Positions 51,567 through 62,200 of a stretch of DNA of 64,000 bases are shown one piece after another; position 1 is the stretch's first letter; the number at the start of each line of letters is the position of its first letter. The DNA comes from Viridibacterium curvum (GTDB lineage Bacteria; Pseudomonadota; Gammaproteobacteria; Burkholderiales; Rhodocyclaceae): NCBI RefSeq assembly GCF_039544165.1, contig NZ_BAABLD010000001.1:179480-243479 (forward strand), given 5' to 3'. Position numbers and translations under genes: made by a program. The notes below the pieces were generated by a model. That model saw nothing but the letters and a program-made list of their open reading frames with translations, searched no databases and was not told the DNA's origin.

Positions 51567-53231
51567 CTAGTGACCCGTTTCGGTCTGTGCTTCGAGGCGG
51601 GCAACTCCCTTCTGCAAGTGGGCTTTGAGCGCAACCTGACGTTCGCTGGGTTGTCCCGGGGTACGTTGCTCGTCTGTCGCAGCAGCTTTCTCGGCCTCTT
51701 CCAGACCGGCCAGTTCCGGCCTGAATACGGCGCACTGGTTACGCCCGTTGTGCTTGGAATAGTACAGCGCCTGGTCAGCCTGTTCGATGAGCTGCGCGGG
51801 GGACTCGGGTGCCAGGCTAAGGCCCGAGACACCAAAGCTCGCTGTGATGAAAGGGCGGCCTTCCAGTTGCAGTGTGAAGCCAACCTCGGCTTCAACGGTT
51901 TCACGCACGCGCTCGGCAAACTGCAGGGCTTCGTCGACGCTGGTGTTGGGCAAGGCGATACAGAACTCCTCGCCACCGTAGCGGCAGACCACGTCGTTGT
52001 CGCCAACAGAGCGCAGGATGATGGACGCAAACTTCTGGATCACCTTGTCGCCGACCGGGTGGCCGTAGACGTCGTTGATGGACTTGAATTTGTCGATGTC
52101 GCACATCACGAACGACAGCGGCATCATGCGCTGCTGGCTGCCCGTGAAGTGTTGTTCGAGGATGGGGAAGAAGGCGCGGCGGTTGAGCGCGCCAGTCATC
52201 GGGTCGGAGCTGGCCAGGCGTTGCAGTTCGAGGTTGCGCACCTGCAGCTCTTCGCGCGAGTGGGTCAGCTCGGTCATCAGCAGCACCAGTTGGCGGTTGG
52301 CTTCGTCGAGCTCGGTCACGTCGGTGAAGGACACCATGCAGCCACGCACCATGTCGCGAGCATCCACGACGGGCGAGCAGTTGCAGATGAGGTGACGGAT
52401 ACCTTCATCAGTGTGTGCTTTGAAGGCCTGATCTTTGACCGGCGCCTTGTCACGCATGCACGTCTGCCAAGGCTGGATCGCGTTGTCTTCCTCGCCAGCC
52501 AGCTCCAGCCAGCTGAAGCTCTCTGGCAACTTGCCGATCAGCACCGGATTACGCTCCGAGAGAAAGCGGACGAAGGTGTCGTTGGCCATCACGATGCGGC
52601 CTTCGCGATCGAGCACCAGTACGGCGTCGGACAGGGCGTCGAAAGCCATCTGCACGCGCTCTGGCACGGCGGACGAGGGGTCCAGGTGCTGGAAGGTCCG
52701 GCGCAGGTAGATGTAATACATGATGCCGGCGCTTAGGCCAAATAGCGCAACGAGGTGTACTGCGGGTGACTGCAGGATCTGCGTCCACGCCAGCCCGTCG
52801 ACCGGTTTGAACACGAATTCGATCTGGCCCCAGCGTGCGCCTTTTGGCCCATTGGCCGTGCCCGGCGCAATCGGCACGATGAAGCGCGTGCGGCCGACTT
52901 CTTCACTGTTTGCCGTAGTCCAGCTGCTGAAGTGCTCGCTTGAGCTGGCGACCAGCTGGCCGCTGGAGAGGCGTATGCCGACCGAGCGCAGGTCCGGTGA
53001 GCGCTTGACGAGTTCATTGACGACCGCAGGGATATGGCGCAAATCATCCTGCATCAGCATGGTGGCCAGCTGCACGGAGACGGATTCGGCCAGCTTCTGC
53101 CGCGTCTGGTAAGTCAGCTTTTCCTGGTTCGGGAAAACGCCGAGCACCAGGTCCATGAACAGGAGCAAGGTGACAGCCAGCGACAGCAAGCCGAAGGTGA
53201 CGCGCAGCGAGGGGCTGAAAAGGTTTCTCAT
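51567..53231 (-). CDS. Membrane-bound PAS-GGDEF diguanylate cyclase
   Basis: A 554-residue signalling enzyme. Domains: N-terminal membrane helix (about 10-32), periplasmic sensor region (about 35-160), second helix (SPAVHLVALFGLSAGIMYYIYL, about 160-182), a PAS domain (about 190-315), a short coiled coil (LTHSREELQVRNLELQRL), and a GGDEF domain (about 345-505) with GGEEF at 419-423. The inhibitory RxxD site is not conserved (GDND). GGEEF is compatible with cyclic-di-GMP synthesis. The ATG starts one base after the TGA of the giant repeat protein (TGA-C-ATG), so it is likely translated by coupling with it. No EAL domain. Confidence 0.93.
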   Translation of the reverse strand: MRNLFSPSLRVTFGLLSLAVTLLLFMDLVLGVFPNQEKLTYQTRQKLAESVSVQLATMLMQDDLRHIPAVVNELVKRSPDLRSVGIRLSSGQLVASSSEHFSSWTTANSEEVGRTRFIVPIAPGTANGPKGARWGQIEFVFKPVDGLAWTQILQSPAVHLVALFGLSAGIMYYIYLRRTFQHLDPSSAVPERVQMAFDALSDAVLVLDREGRIVMANDTFVRFLSERNPVLIGKLPESFSWLELAGEEDNAIQPWQTCMRDKAPVKDQAFKAHTDEGIRHLICNCSPVVDARDMVRGCMVSFTDVTELDEANRQLVLLMTELTHSREELQVRNLELQRLASSDPMTGALNRRAFFPILEQHFTGSQQRMMPLSFVMCDIDKFKSINDVYGHPVGDKVIQKFASIILRSVGDNDVVCRYGGEEFCIALPNTSVDEALQFAERVRETVEAEVGFTLQLEGRPFITASFGVSGLSLAPESPAQLIEQADQALYYSKHNGRNQCAVFRPELAGLEEAEKAAATDEQRTPGQPSERQVALKAHLQKGVARLEAQTETGH

Positions 53232-53232
53232 G

Positions 53233-56200
53233 TCAGTGGTCGATTTCGGACATCAATCTGGAGGGCGGCAACTCCATCTTGCCCGGCGCGATGAACTTGT
53301 CGCCTTGGCCCAAGGGCAGCAAGTTGTCGCTGCGTCCCTGGCGGCGGCGATCCCGCGCCAGCACCGGTAGCGGGTCGATGGTGCGCCAGGCTGGCAAGGA
53401 GGCCATCAGCGCAGCCAGCAAGCCGGCAGAGCGGCCTGCCCACCATACGACACCCGCACCGAGCAGTGCGCCGACGGCCTTACCTGCCTGACTGGGACTC
53501 ATGTCGAAGAGATGCTCGTCCGAGACCTGGTCGGCCGGGCGAATGTCGACCTGCAGCGAGATTTCTTCGAGCGAGCCGTCGTCGTTGAGCCGGCTCGTCT
53601 GCAGGAAGGGCGTGCGCAACATGTTGGCGGCTTCTGTGTTGCCGACCAGCAGGGTTTCCAGCTGCTGCGCTTCGAAAACCTGGTCCAGGTTGTCGCTGCT
53701 GGTCGTGCTGCTCGATGGTGTGCCGCTGCTACGCGTTGTGGCGTCCGGCGTGTCGGTCTGGATGACGACGAATGGCAGGTCTTCTGGTGGCTTCTTGAAT
53801 TCGTCCTCAACCGTGCTGTCCCCAGGGGATGGTGTGGGTCCCGGCGCCGGTGTGGGAGGCGGCGTTGGTGTTGGGGTCGGCACGGGTGTTGGCTCAGGTT
53901 CCGGCGAGGGTGCAGGCGTCGGTGCCGGGGTAGGCGTTGGTGTGGGCGTTACAGAACCGGCACTGACCTCCACCGTGCTGGAGCCGCTGACCGTGGTGGT
54001 GCCGTCGCTGACGGTCATGCTGAGGGTCTGACTACCGATGCTGCTGCCCAGGTAGCTCAATGTGTTGAGCGAGGCATTGAGGTCGGCGATGGTGCCTGTG
54101 AGTGTCACGGCACCAGTGCCCAGCCCGCCAGCGGCGACCGCGCCGCTGGGTGTCAGGCTCAAGCTGCCCTGGGCCACGCTGAGCGTGACGGTCAGCGTGC
54201 CGCTGTCGTCGTCGGCTACGCTGGTGCCGGGCAAGCTGATCGCGCTGCCGCTGATGCCACCGGCGGAACCCGGCGCCGTTAGCACAGGGGCTTCGAGTAC
54301 GTTGGTGACAGTGACGCTGATCGTCTGGCTGCTGGTGTTCGTGCCGTCCGATGCCCGGACGGCGACGATGTATACGTTGTCAGTGTTGGCGTCGCCGGGG
54401 GCTTCGAAGTTGGGGGGCGTGATGAAGCTCAGGGCGCCTGTACTGCTGTTGATCGAGAAGAGCGCTGCGTCAGCGCCGCCGATGATGCTGTAGCTGAGCG
54501 TCTCTGCCGGCAGGTCTGCATCGCTGGCAGAGACCGTGGTGACCGCGGTCGTGTTCTCGCTGACCGAGGTGCTGGTGCTGGCGCCACCGCTGATGACCGG
54601 GGTGTTGTCATTCACGGGTGTGATCGTGACATTGAAGATGGCGCTGCCGCCCGATGCGCCTGCGCTGTCCGTGAGGGTGACGATGAATGCGTCGCTGGTG
54701 CTCTCAGATCCATCGTGCGTGAAGCTGACGAGACCGGCGAGCAGGTCGGCTTGCGTAAAGCTGCCACCAATGGCTTGCGCCACACCATTCACGCTGATCT
54801 GGCCGTGGGCTGGCTGGCTGTTGAGCGTGTAGATGATCTGCGCATTGCTGTTGTCGACGTCGCTGGCGGACAGCATGCCCGTGGTGATGACGATCGATGC
54901 GCCTTCGTTAAGTGTTGTGCCCGTATTGGTATTCAGCGTCGGCGCATCGTTCACGTTGTTGACGGTCAGCGTGAACACATCGCTGGCCGTCGCGCCTTGA
55001 CTGTCTGTGACGGTGACGGTGATGTTCGTCGCGCCCGCATCCCCATTGGCCGGTGTGCCGGAGAAGGTGCGCGTCGCGCTGTTGAAGCTCAGCCACGAGG
55101 GCAGGGCCGAGGTGCTCCAGATCAGCGTGTCACCCGTGTCGACGTCGCTGAAGCTGTTGGTCGGCACGGTAAAGCTGAAGGCGGTGTCTTCGGTAGCCGT
55201 CTGGTCGGCGATGGTGTTGTCCAGGGTCGGCGCATCGTTGACGTTGCTCACGGTCAGCGTGAAGACGTCGCTGGCCGCCGCACCCTGACTGTCGGTGACG
55301 GTCACGGTGATGTTCGTCGCACCCACATTCCCATTGGCCGGCGTGCCGGAGAAGGTGCGTGTCGCACTGTTGAAGCTCAGCCACGAGGGCAGGGCCGAGG
55401 TGCTCCAGGTCAGCGTGTCACCGGCATCCACATCGTTGAAGCTATTGGCCGGCACGGTGAAGTTGAAGGCAGTGTCCTCCACAGCGGACTGATCCGCGAT
55501 GGCGTTGTCCAGCGTCGGTGCGTCGTTCACGTTGTTGACCGTGAGCGTGAAGACGTCGCTGGCCGTCGCGCCCTGGCTGTCTGTGACGGTAACCGTAATC
55601 GAAGTTGTGCCCACATCCCCATTGGCCGGCGTGCCGGAGAAGGTGCGCGTCGCACTGTTGAAGCTCAGCCACGAGGGCAGGGCCGAGGTGCTCCAGATCA
55701 GCGTGTCACCCGTGTCGACGTCGCTGAAGCTGTTGGCCGGCACGGTGAAGCTGAAGGCGGTGTCTTCGGTCGCGGTCTGGTCGGCGATGGTGTTGTCCAG
55801 GGTCGGCGCATCGTTGGTATTGGCAACCGTAATGCTGAAGCTCTGCGTCACGAAGGCCGTGCCATCGAAGACGCGCAACACCACGCTGTGCGAACCCACA
55901 TCCGCATTGCTCGGGGTGCCGGTCAGCGTGGCTGTGCCATCGCCGTTATCCGTCAGGCTCAACCACGAAGGCAGGGTGGTCGCCGTAATGGCCAGCGTGT
56001 CACCGACGTCCACATCGTTGGTCGTAATGTTGTAGGTGTAGGCCGTGCTCTCGGCGACGTTGGTGACGGGCGTGCTCGTGAAGACGGGCGCATCGTTCAC
56101 GTTGTTGACGGTCAGCGTGAACACATCGCTGGCCGTCGCGCCTTGACTGTCGGTGACGGTGACGGTGATGTTCGTCGCGCCCACATCCCCATTGGCCGGT

Positions 56201-59200
56201 GTACCGGAGAAGGTGCGCGTCGCGCTGTTGAAGCTCAGCCACGAGGGCAGGGCCGAGGTGCTCCAGGTCAGGGTGTCACCCGTGTCGACGTCGCTGAAGC
56301 TGTTGGCCGGCACGGTGAAGCTGAAGGCGGTGTCTTCGGTCGCCGTCTGGTCGGCGATGGTGTTGTCCAGCGTCGGCGCATCGTTGACGTTGCTCACGGT
56401 CAGCGTGAAGACGTCGCTGGCCGTCGCACCCTGACTGTCGGTGACGGTCACGGTGATGTTCGTCGCACCCACATCCCCATTGGCCGGCGTGCCGGAGAAG
56501 GTGCGCGTCGCGCTGTTGAAGCTCAGCCACGAGGGCAGGGCCGAGGTGCTCCAGGTCAGGGTGTCACTGGCATCCACATCGCTGAAGCTGTTGGCCGGCA
56601 CGGTGAAGTTGAAGGCCGTGTCCTCCACGGCGGACTGATCCGCGATGGCGTTGTCCAGCGTCGGTGCGTCGTTCACGTTATTGACCGTGAGCGTGAAGAC
56701 GTCGCTGGCCGTCGCGCCCTGGCTGTCTGTGACGGTTACCGTAATCGAAGTTGTGCCCACATCCCCATTGGCCGGCGTGCCGGAGAAGGTGCGCGTCGCA
56801 CTGTTGAAGCTCAGCCACGAGGGCAGGGCCGAGGTGCTCCAGATCAGCGTGTCACCCGTGTCGACGTCGCTGAAGCTGTTGGCCGGCACGGTGAAGCTGA
56901 AGGCGGCGTCTTCGGTCGCTGTCTGATCGGCGATGGTGTTGTCCAGCGTCGGTGCGTCGTTCACGTTGTTGACGGTGAGCGTGAACACATCGCTGGCCGC
57001 CGCACCCTGACTGTCGGTGACGGTCACGGTGATGTTCGTCGCACCCACATTCCCATTGGCCGGCGTGCCGGAGAAGGTGCGTGTCGCACTGTTGAAGCTC
57101 AGCCACGAGGGCAGGGCGGAGGTGCTCCAGGTCAGCGTGTCACCGGCATCCACATCGCTGAAGCTGTTGGCCGGAACGGTAAAGCTGAAGGCGCTGTCTT
57201 CGTTGGCGGTCTGGTCAGCGATGGTGTTGTCCAGCGTCGGTGCGTCGTTCACGTTGTTGACCGTGAGCGTGAAGACGTCGCTGGCCGTCGCGCCCTGGCT
57301 GTCTGTGACGGTTACCGTAATCGAAGTTGTGCCCACATCCCCATTGGCCGGCGTGCCGGAGAAGGTGCGTGTCGCGCTGTTGAAGCTCAGCCACGAGGGC
57401 AGGGCCGAGGTGCTCCAGGTCAGCGTGTCACCCGTGTCGACGTCGCTGAAGCTGTTGGCCGGCACGGTGAAGCTGAAGGCGGTGTCTTCGGTCGCCGTCT
57501 GGTCGGCGATGGTGTTGTCCAGCGTCGGCGCATTGTTCACGCTGACCACGTTGATGTTGACGGTATCCGTATCACTCTGCGGACCGCCGCTGCCGGTATT
57601 GCCCTGATCGTTGGAGGTCAGGCTCAGGATCGCGCTGCCGTGGAAGTGCGAGTCCGGCGTGAAGCTGAGGCCGTTGAGGGCATTGTTGACGTCAGCCAGT
57701 ACGCCGGTGAAGACCATGCTCGCATCGCCGCTGCCGTCCCCCGTGCTGAATGTGAGGCCGGTGAGTGAGGCCAGTGTGAGGGTGCCGTTCGTGACGGAAA
57801 GGGTGACCTCCAGTTCGCCGCTGCCGAGGTCTACGCTGGTCACGGCAATCAGGTTGCCATTTCCTGACGAGAACACCAGGGGCGTGTCCTCATCGGTGCT
57901 CTGCGCACCGGGCACGGTGTTGATCGGTGCGTCATTGACTGCCGTGATGCTGATCGTGGCGCTGTCCGAGCCCGTCAGGCTGCCGTCGTTGGCGACGAGG
58001 CTGAGCGTATCGCTGGCGGGCGGTGTATCGCTGTTGATGATGTAGCTCAACGTGCTGCCGCCATTGCCGGCAAGCAGGTTGTTGATTTGCGCAACAGTGC
58101 CTGTCAGGGTCAGCGTGTTGCTTCCGGATCCCGATACGCTCACTCCGGTGCTGCCGGCTGTGGCGTTGAGCGTGCCACTGGTAACCGACAAGGTCGCAGT
58201 GACGGAACCGCTGGCGTCGGCGTCCGAGATCGACAGACCGGTCCCCGCCAGCGTGAGGCTGACCTGTTCGGTGGCGTTGTAGCTGGCGGGCGTGATGGTG
58301 GCCGTCGGTGCGTCATTGACAGCGCTGATGTTGATCGTTACCGACTCGGAGTCGGTGAGGTTGCCGCCACCCGTGTTGCCGTTGTCATTGACAGCGAGCG
58401 TCAGCGTATCGCTGGCGGGCGGCGTATCGCTATTGATGACGTAGCCGATGCTGCTGGCGCCGGAGCCGGCCAGCAGGTTGTTGATCTGGGCCAGGGTGCC
58501 GCTAAGGGTGACCGAGTTGCTGCCCGAGCCGGACACGCCGACGCCGGTGGTGCCCGCTGCAACCGTCAGCGTACCGCTGGTGACCGACAGTGTGGCCGTG
58601 ATGCTGCCGGAGGCGGCATCGACATCGGCGATCGACAGGCCGGTGCCCGCCAGCGCCAGAGTGACCTGCTCGGTTGCGGAGTAGGAGGGCTGCGAGATGG
58701 TGACGACCGGCGCATCGTTGGCCGCGTTGACGGTGATCGCGACAGTGTCTGCATCACTCAGCGTGCCACCCGATCCGGTGTTGCCCTGGTCGCGGGTGGC
58801 GATGCTGAGCGTATCCGGGCCGTTGTAGTTGGCAGTCGGTGTGTAGCTGAGGCCAGCCAGCGCGGCATTGATGTTGGCGATGGTTCCGGTGAAGGTCATC
58901 GTGGCATCGGCAGCGCCGTCCCCGGTCGAGAACGACAGGCCTGTGGTGCCTGACAGGGTCAGCGTGCCGTTGCCGACGCTCAGCGTGACCTCCATGGCAC
59001 CCGAGGCCGCATCGACGTCAGCAATCGATATCAGGTTGCCATTGCCCGAGGAGAACACCAGTGCCGTGTCCTCGTTGGTGCTCTGGGCGCCGGGTACGCT
59101 GTTGATCGGTGCGTCGTTCACGGCGGCGATGTTGATCGTGACGGACTCCGAGTCCGTCAGGGCACCGCCGCTGCCCGTGTTGCCGCCGTCGTTCACAGCC

Positions 59201-62200
59201 AGGGTCAGCGTGTCGGTGGTCGGCGGTGTATTGCTGTTGATGACGTAGCTGATGCTCGCCGAGCCAGAGCCGGCGAGCAGGTTGTTGATCTGCGTGAGGG
59301 TGCCGGTAAGGGTGACGGTATTGCTGCCCGAGCCGGATACACCGGCGCCCGTGGAGCCTGCCGAAACCGTCAGCGTGCCACTGCTGACCGACAGGGTCGC
59401 CGTGATGCTGCTGGAGGCCGCATCGGTATCGCTGATCGACAGGCCCGTGCCCTCAAGGGAAAGCGATACCTGTTCAGTGGCGGAGTAGGCAGGTTGCGCG
59501 ATGGTGACGACCGGCGCGTCATTGACGGCGGTGATGTTGATGGTGGCGCTGTCCGAGGCGGTCTGGTTTCCGCCGGAACCGGAGTTGCCGCCGTCATCGA
59601 CGTTGAGGGTCAGCGTGTCGCTCGCAGGCGGCATGTTGCTGTTGATGATGTAGCTCAGCGTGCTGCCACCGTTGCCGGCGAGCAGGTTGTTGATCTGTGT
59701 TTGCGTGCCCGTGATTGTCAGCGTGTTGCTGCCAGAGCCGGAGACATTGGCGCCTGTGCCGCCAGCTGTGGCAGTCAAGGTGCCGCTGATGACGCTCAGC
59801 GTGGCGGTTATCGTGTTGCTGCCCGCATCGCTGTCGCTGAGCGACATGCTGCCGGCGAGGTCGAGGCTGACCTGCTCCGTGGCGTTGTAGGTGGCTGGAG
59901 TGATGGTGGCGGTTGGGGCGTCATTGACGGCATTGATCGTGATGCTCACCGAGTCGGAGTCGGTAAGGTTACCGCCGGAGCCGGTATTGCCCTGATCGTC
60001 GACATCGATGCTCAGGGTATCGCTGCCGTTGTAGTTGGCTGTGGGTGCGTAGCTGAGCCCGTTCAGTGCCGCGTTGATGGCTGTGCGCGTGCCGGAGAAA
60101 ACCATGCTCGCATCGGCAGTACCGTCGCCACTGACAAAGTTCAGCCCCGTGGTGCCAGACAGCGTCAGCGTGCCGTTCGTGACACTCAGTGTGACCTGCA
60201 GGTCGCTGGAGGCCGAGTCGACATCGGTAATCGAGATGAGGTTGCCGTTGCCGGACGAGAACACCAGCGCGGTGTCTTCATTGGTGCTTTGGGCACCTGG
60301 CACATTGTTGATCGGCGCGTCATTGACGGCGGTGACGTTGAGCGTGAAGGTGTCGGGCGTTGTGTCGAAGCCACCGAAGTTGTCCTGCACGCTGTAGGTG
60401 AAGGTTGCGTAGGGCGTGCCGTTGCCATCGGTTGCTGGCGTGAAGACCAGCAAGCCCCCCGCAATGTCGCTGGCCGAGATGACGTCACCAGCCGTGATGC
60501 TGGCGCCATTGAGTGTCAGCGTGCCGGCCGTGGGCAGGCTGTCGATGCGTACGCCGCCGAAGGACTGGCCCGGATCGACATCGGCGAATCCGAAATCGAT
60601 CGCGGCAAAGACATAGGTGCTGTCTTCAGTAAGCGTGGCATGTCCATCCGTCGAGGAGGCCGAATCATCCGCCCCCGTTGGTGGTGTGTTGGCGGCGACG
60701 TTGATGGTCAGCGTGGCTTCGCTGTAAAGACCCCCAGCGTCCGTGATGCGATAGATGATGGTCTGCGTGCCGGTCTCAACACCCGGATCGAAATGGATGG
60801 AGCCATCCCCGTTCACCGATGCACTGGCGGTTGCGCCGAGGCCCGTGGTGTCGACAATGGTGACGGTCAGGCTGCTGACGCTGTTGTCCGGGTCGGTGTC
60901 GTTGGCCTTGACGGTGACGTTGATCGCGATGCCGGGGCTGGTCGAAGCAGTGTCGTTATTGGCCACCGGCGCGTCATTGACTGCGGCAACGCTGATGTTG
61001 CGTGTGTTGCTGCCCGTCGTTGATCCGTCATTGACCGTGAAGGTGACGGTGCGTGTGCTGGTACTCGGGTTGTCGGAAGTGTTCTGGTAAGTGATCGAAC
61101 GCAGTGCGGTCTGGTAGTTGGCGACAGTGGTCGTACCGCTCAAGGTCAGCACGCCCGTGCTCGCATTCCAGGAGCCTGTGATGCCCAGCTGGTTGCTGAA
61201 GGCCAGCACGTCCTGGCTGCCGGCGTAGTTGCTGCTGATGCTGACGGTGGCGCCGGTGAGGTTGGTGGTATCTGCATCGCTGACGGTCAGTGCCGCGTCG
61301 ACCGCAGTGGCCGAGCCGTTTTCGGTATAGGTCAGCGTGCTGCCTGTGGTGGTGACGACGGGTGCGTCATTCACTGCGGCGACACTGATGTTGCGCGTGG
61401 CCGTATTGCTGTTGGCGCTGCCGTCATTGATGAGGAAGGACACCGTGCGCGTGCTGGTGCTGGGGTTGTCCGAGGTGTTCTGGTAGGTGACCGAACGCAG
61501 CGCGGTCTGATAGTTGGCCAGCGATGCACTGCCGCTGAGCGTGAGCGTGCCGGTGCCGGAGTTCCACGAACCGGTGATGCCGTTCTGGTTTGTGAAGGCC
61601 AGCACGTCCTGACCGCTCGCATAGTTGCCCGAGATCTGGATGGTGGCGCTGTTGAGTGTGCTGCTGTCTATGTCGCTGACCGTCAGGCCAGTGTCGATGG
61701 CCGTGGCAGCGGCATTTTCCGTATAGGCCAGCGTGCTCGAGGTGGTGCTCAATACGGGCGCGTCGTTGATCGGATTGACGGTGATCGCAACCGTGTCCGA
61801 GTCGCTCTTGGCACCGCCGGAGCCGGTGTTGCCCTGGTCGCTGGTGACAATGCTGAGCGTGTCCGACCCGTTGTAGTTGGCGGTGGGTGCATAACTCAGG
61901 CCGGCCAGCGCGGCATTGATGTTGGCGACTGTGCCGGTGAAGGTCATCGTGGCGTCACCCGTGCCATCGCCGCTGGAGAACGACAGGCCCGTGGTGCCGG
62001 ACAGTGTCAGCGTCCCGTTGGAGACGCCAAGCGTGACCTGCATTGATCCTGCTGTGGCATCGACATCAGAGATCGAGATGAGGTTGCCGTTGCCGGACGA
62101 GAACACCAGAGCCGTGTCTTCGTTGGTACTTTGTGCGGCGGGGACCGAGTTCACCGGCGCATCGTTGACGGCGTTGACTGTGATGTTGATGGTGTCCGAG

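Noticed and set aside
54955..57540. Regular direct repeats suggestive of a CRISPR array
   Set aside because: The period is 288 bases, the repeats are in frame and encode protein domains, and there are no short unique spacers.
54715..57768. A 1017-residue open frame on the plus strand opposite the giant repeat gene
   Set aside because: It is the antisense of the 288-base repeats; codon periodicity of the minus frame keeps it open. Its product is Arg/Gly/Val-rich with no recognisable domain.
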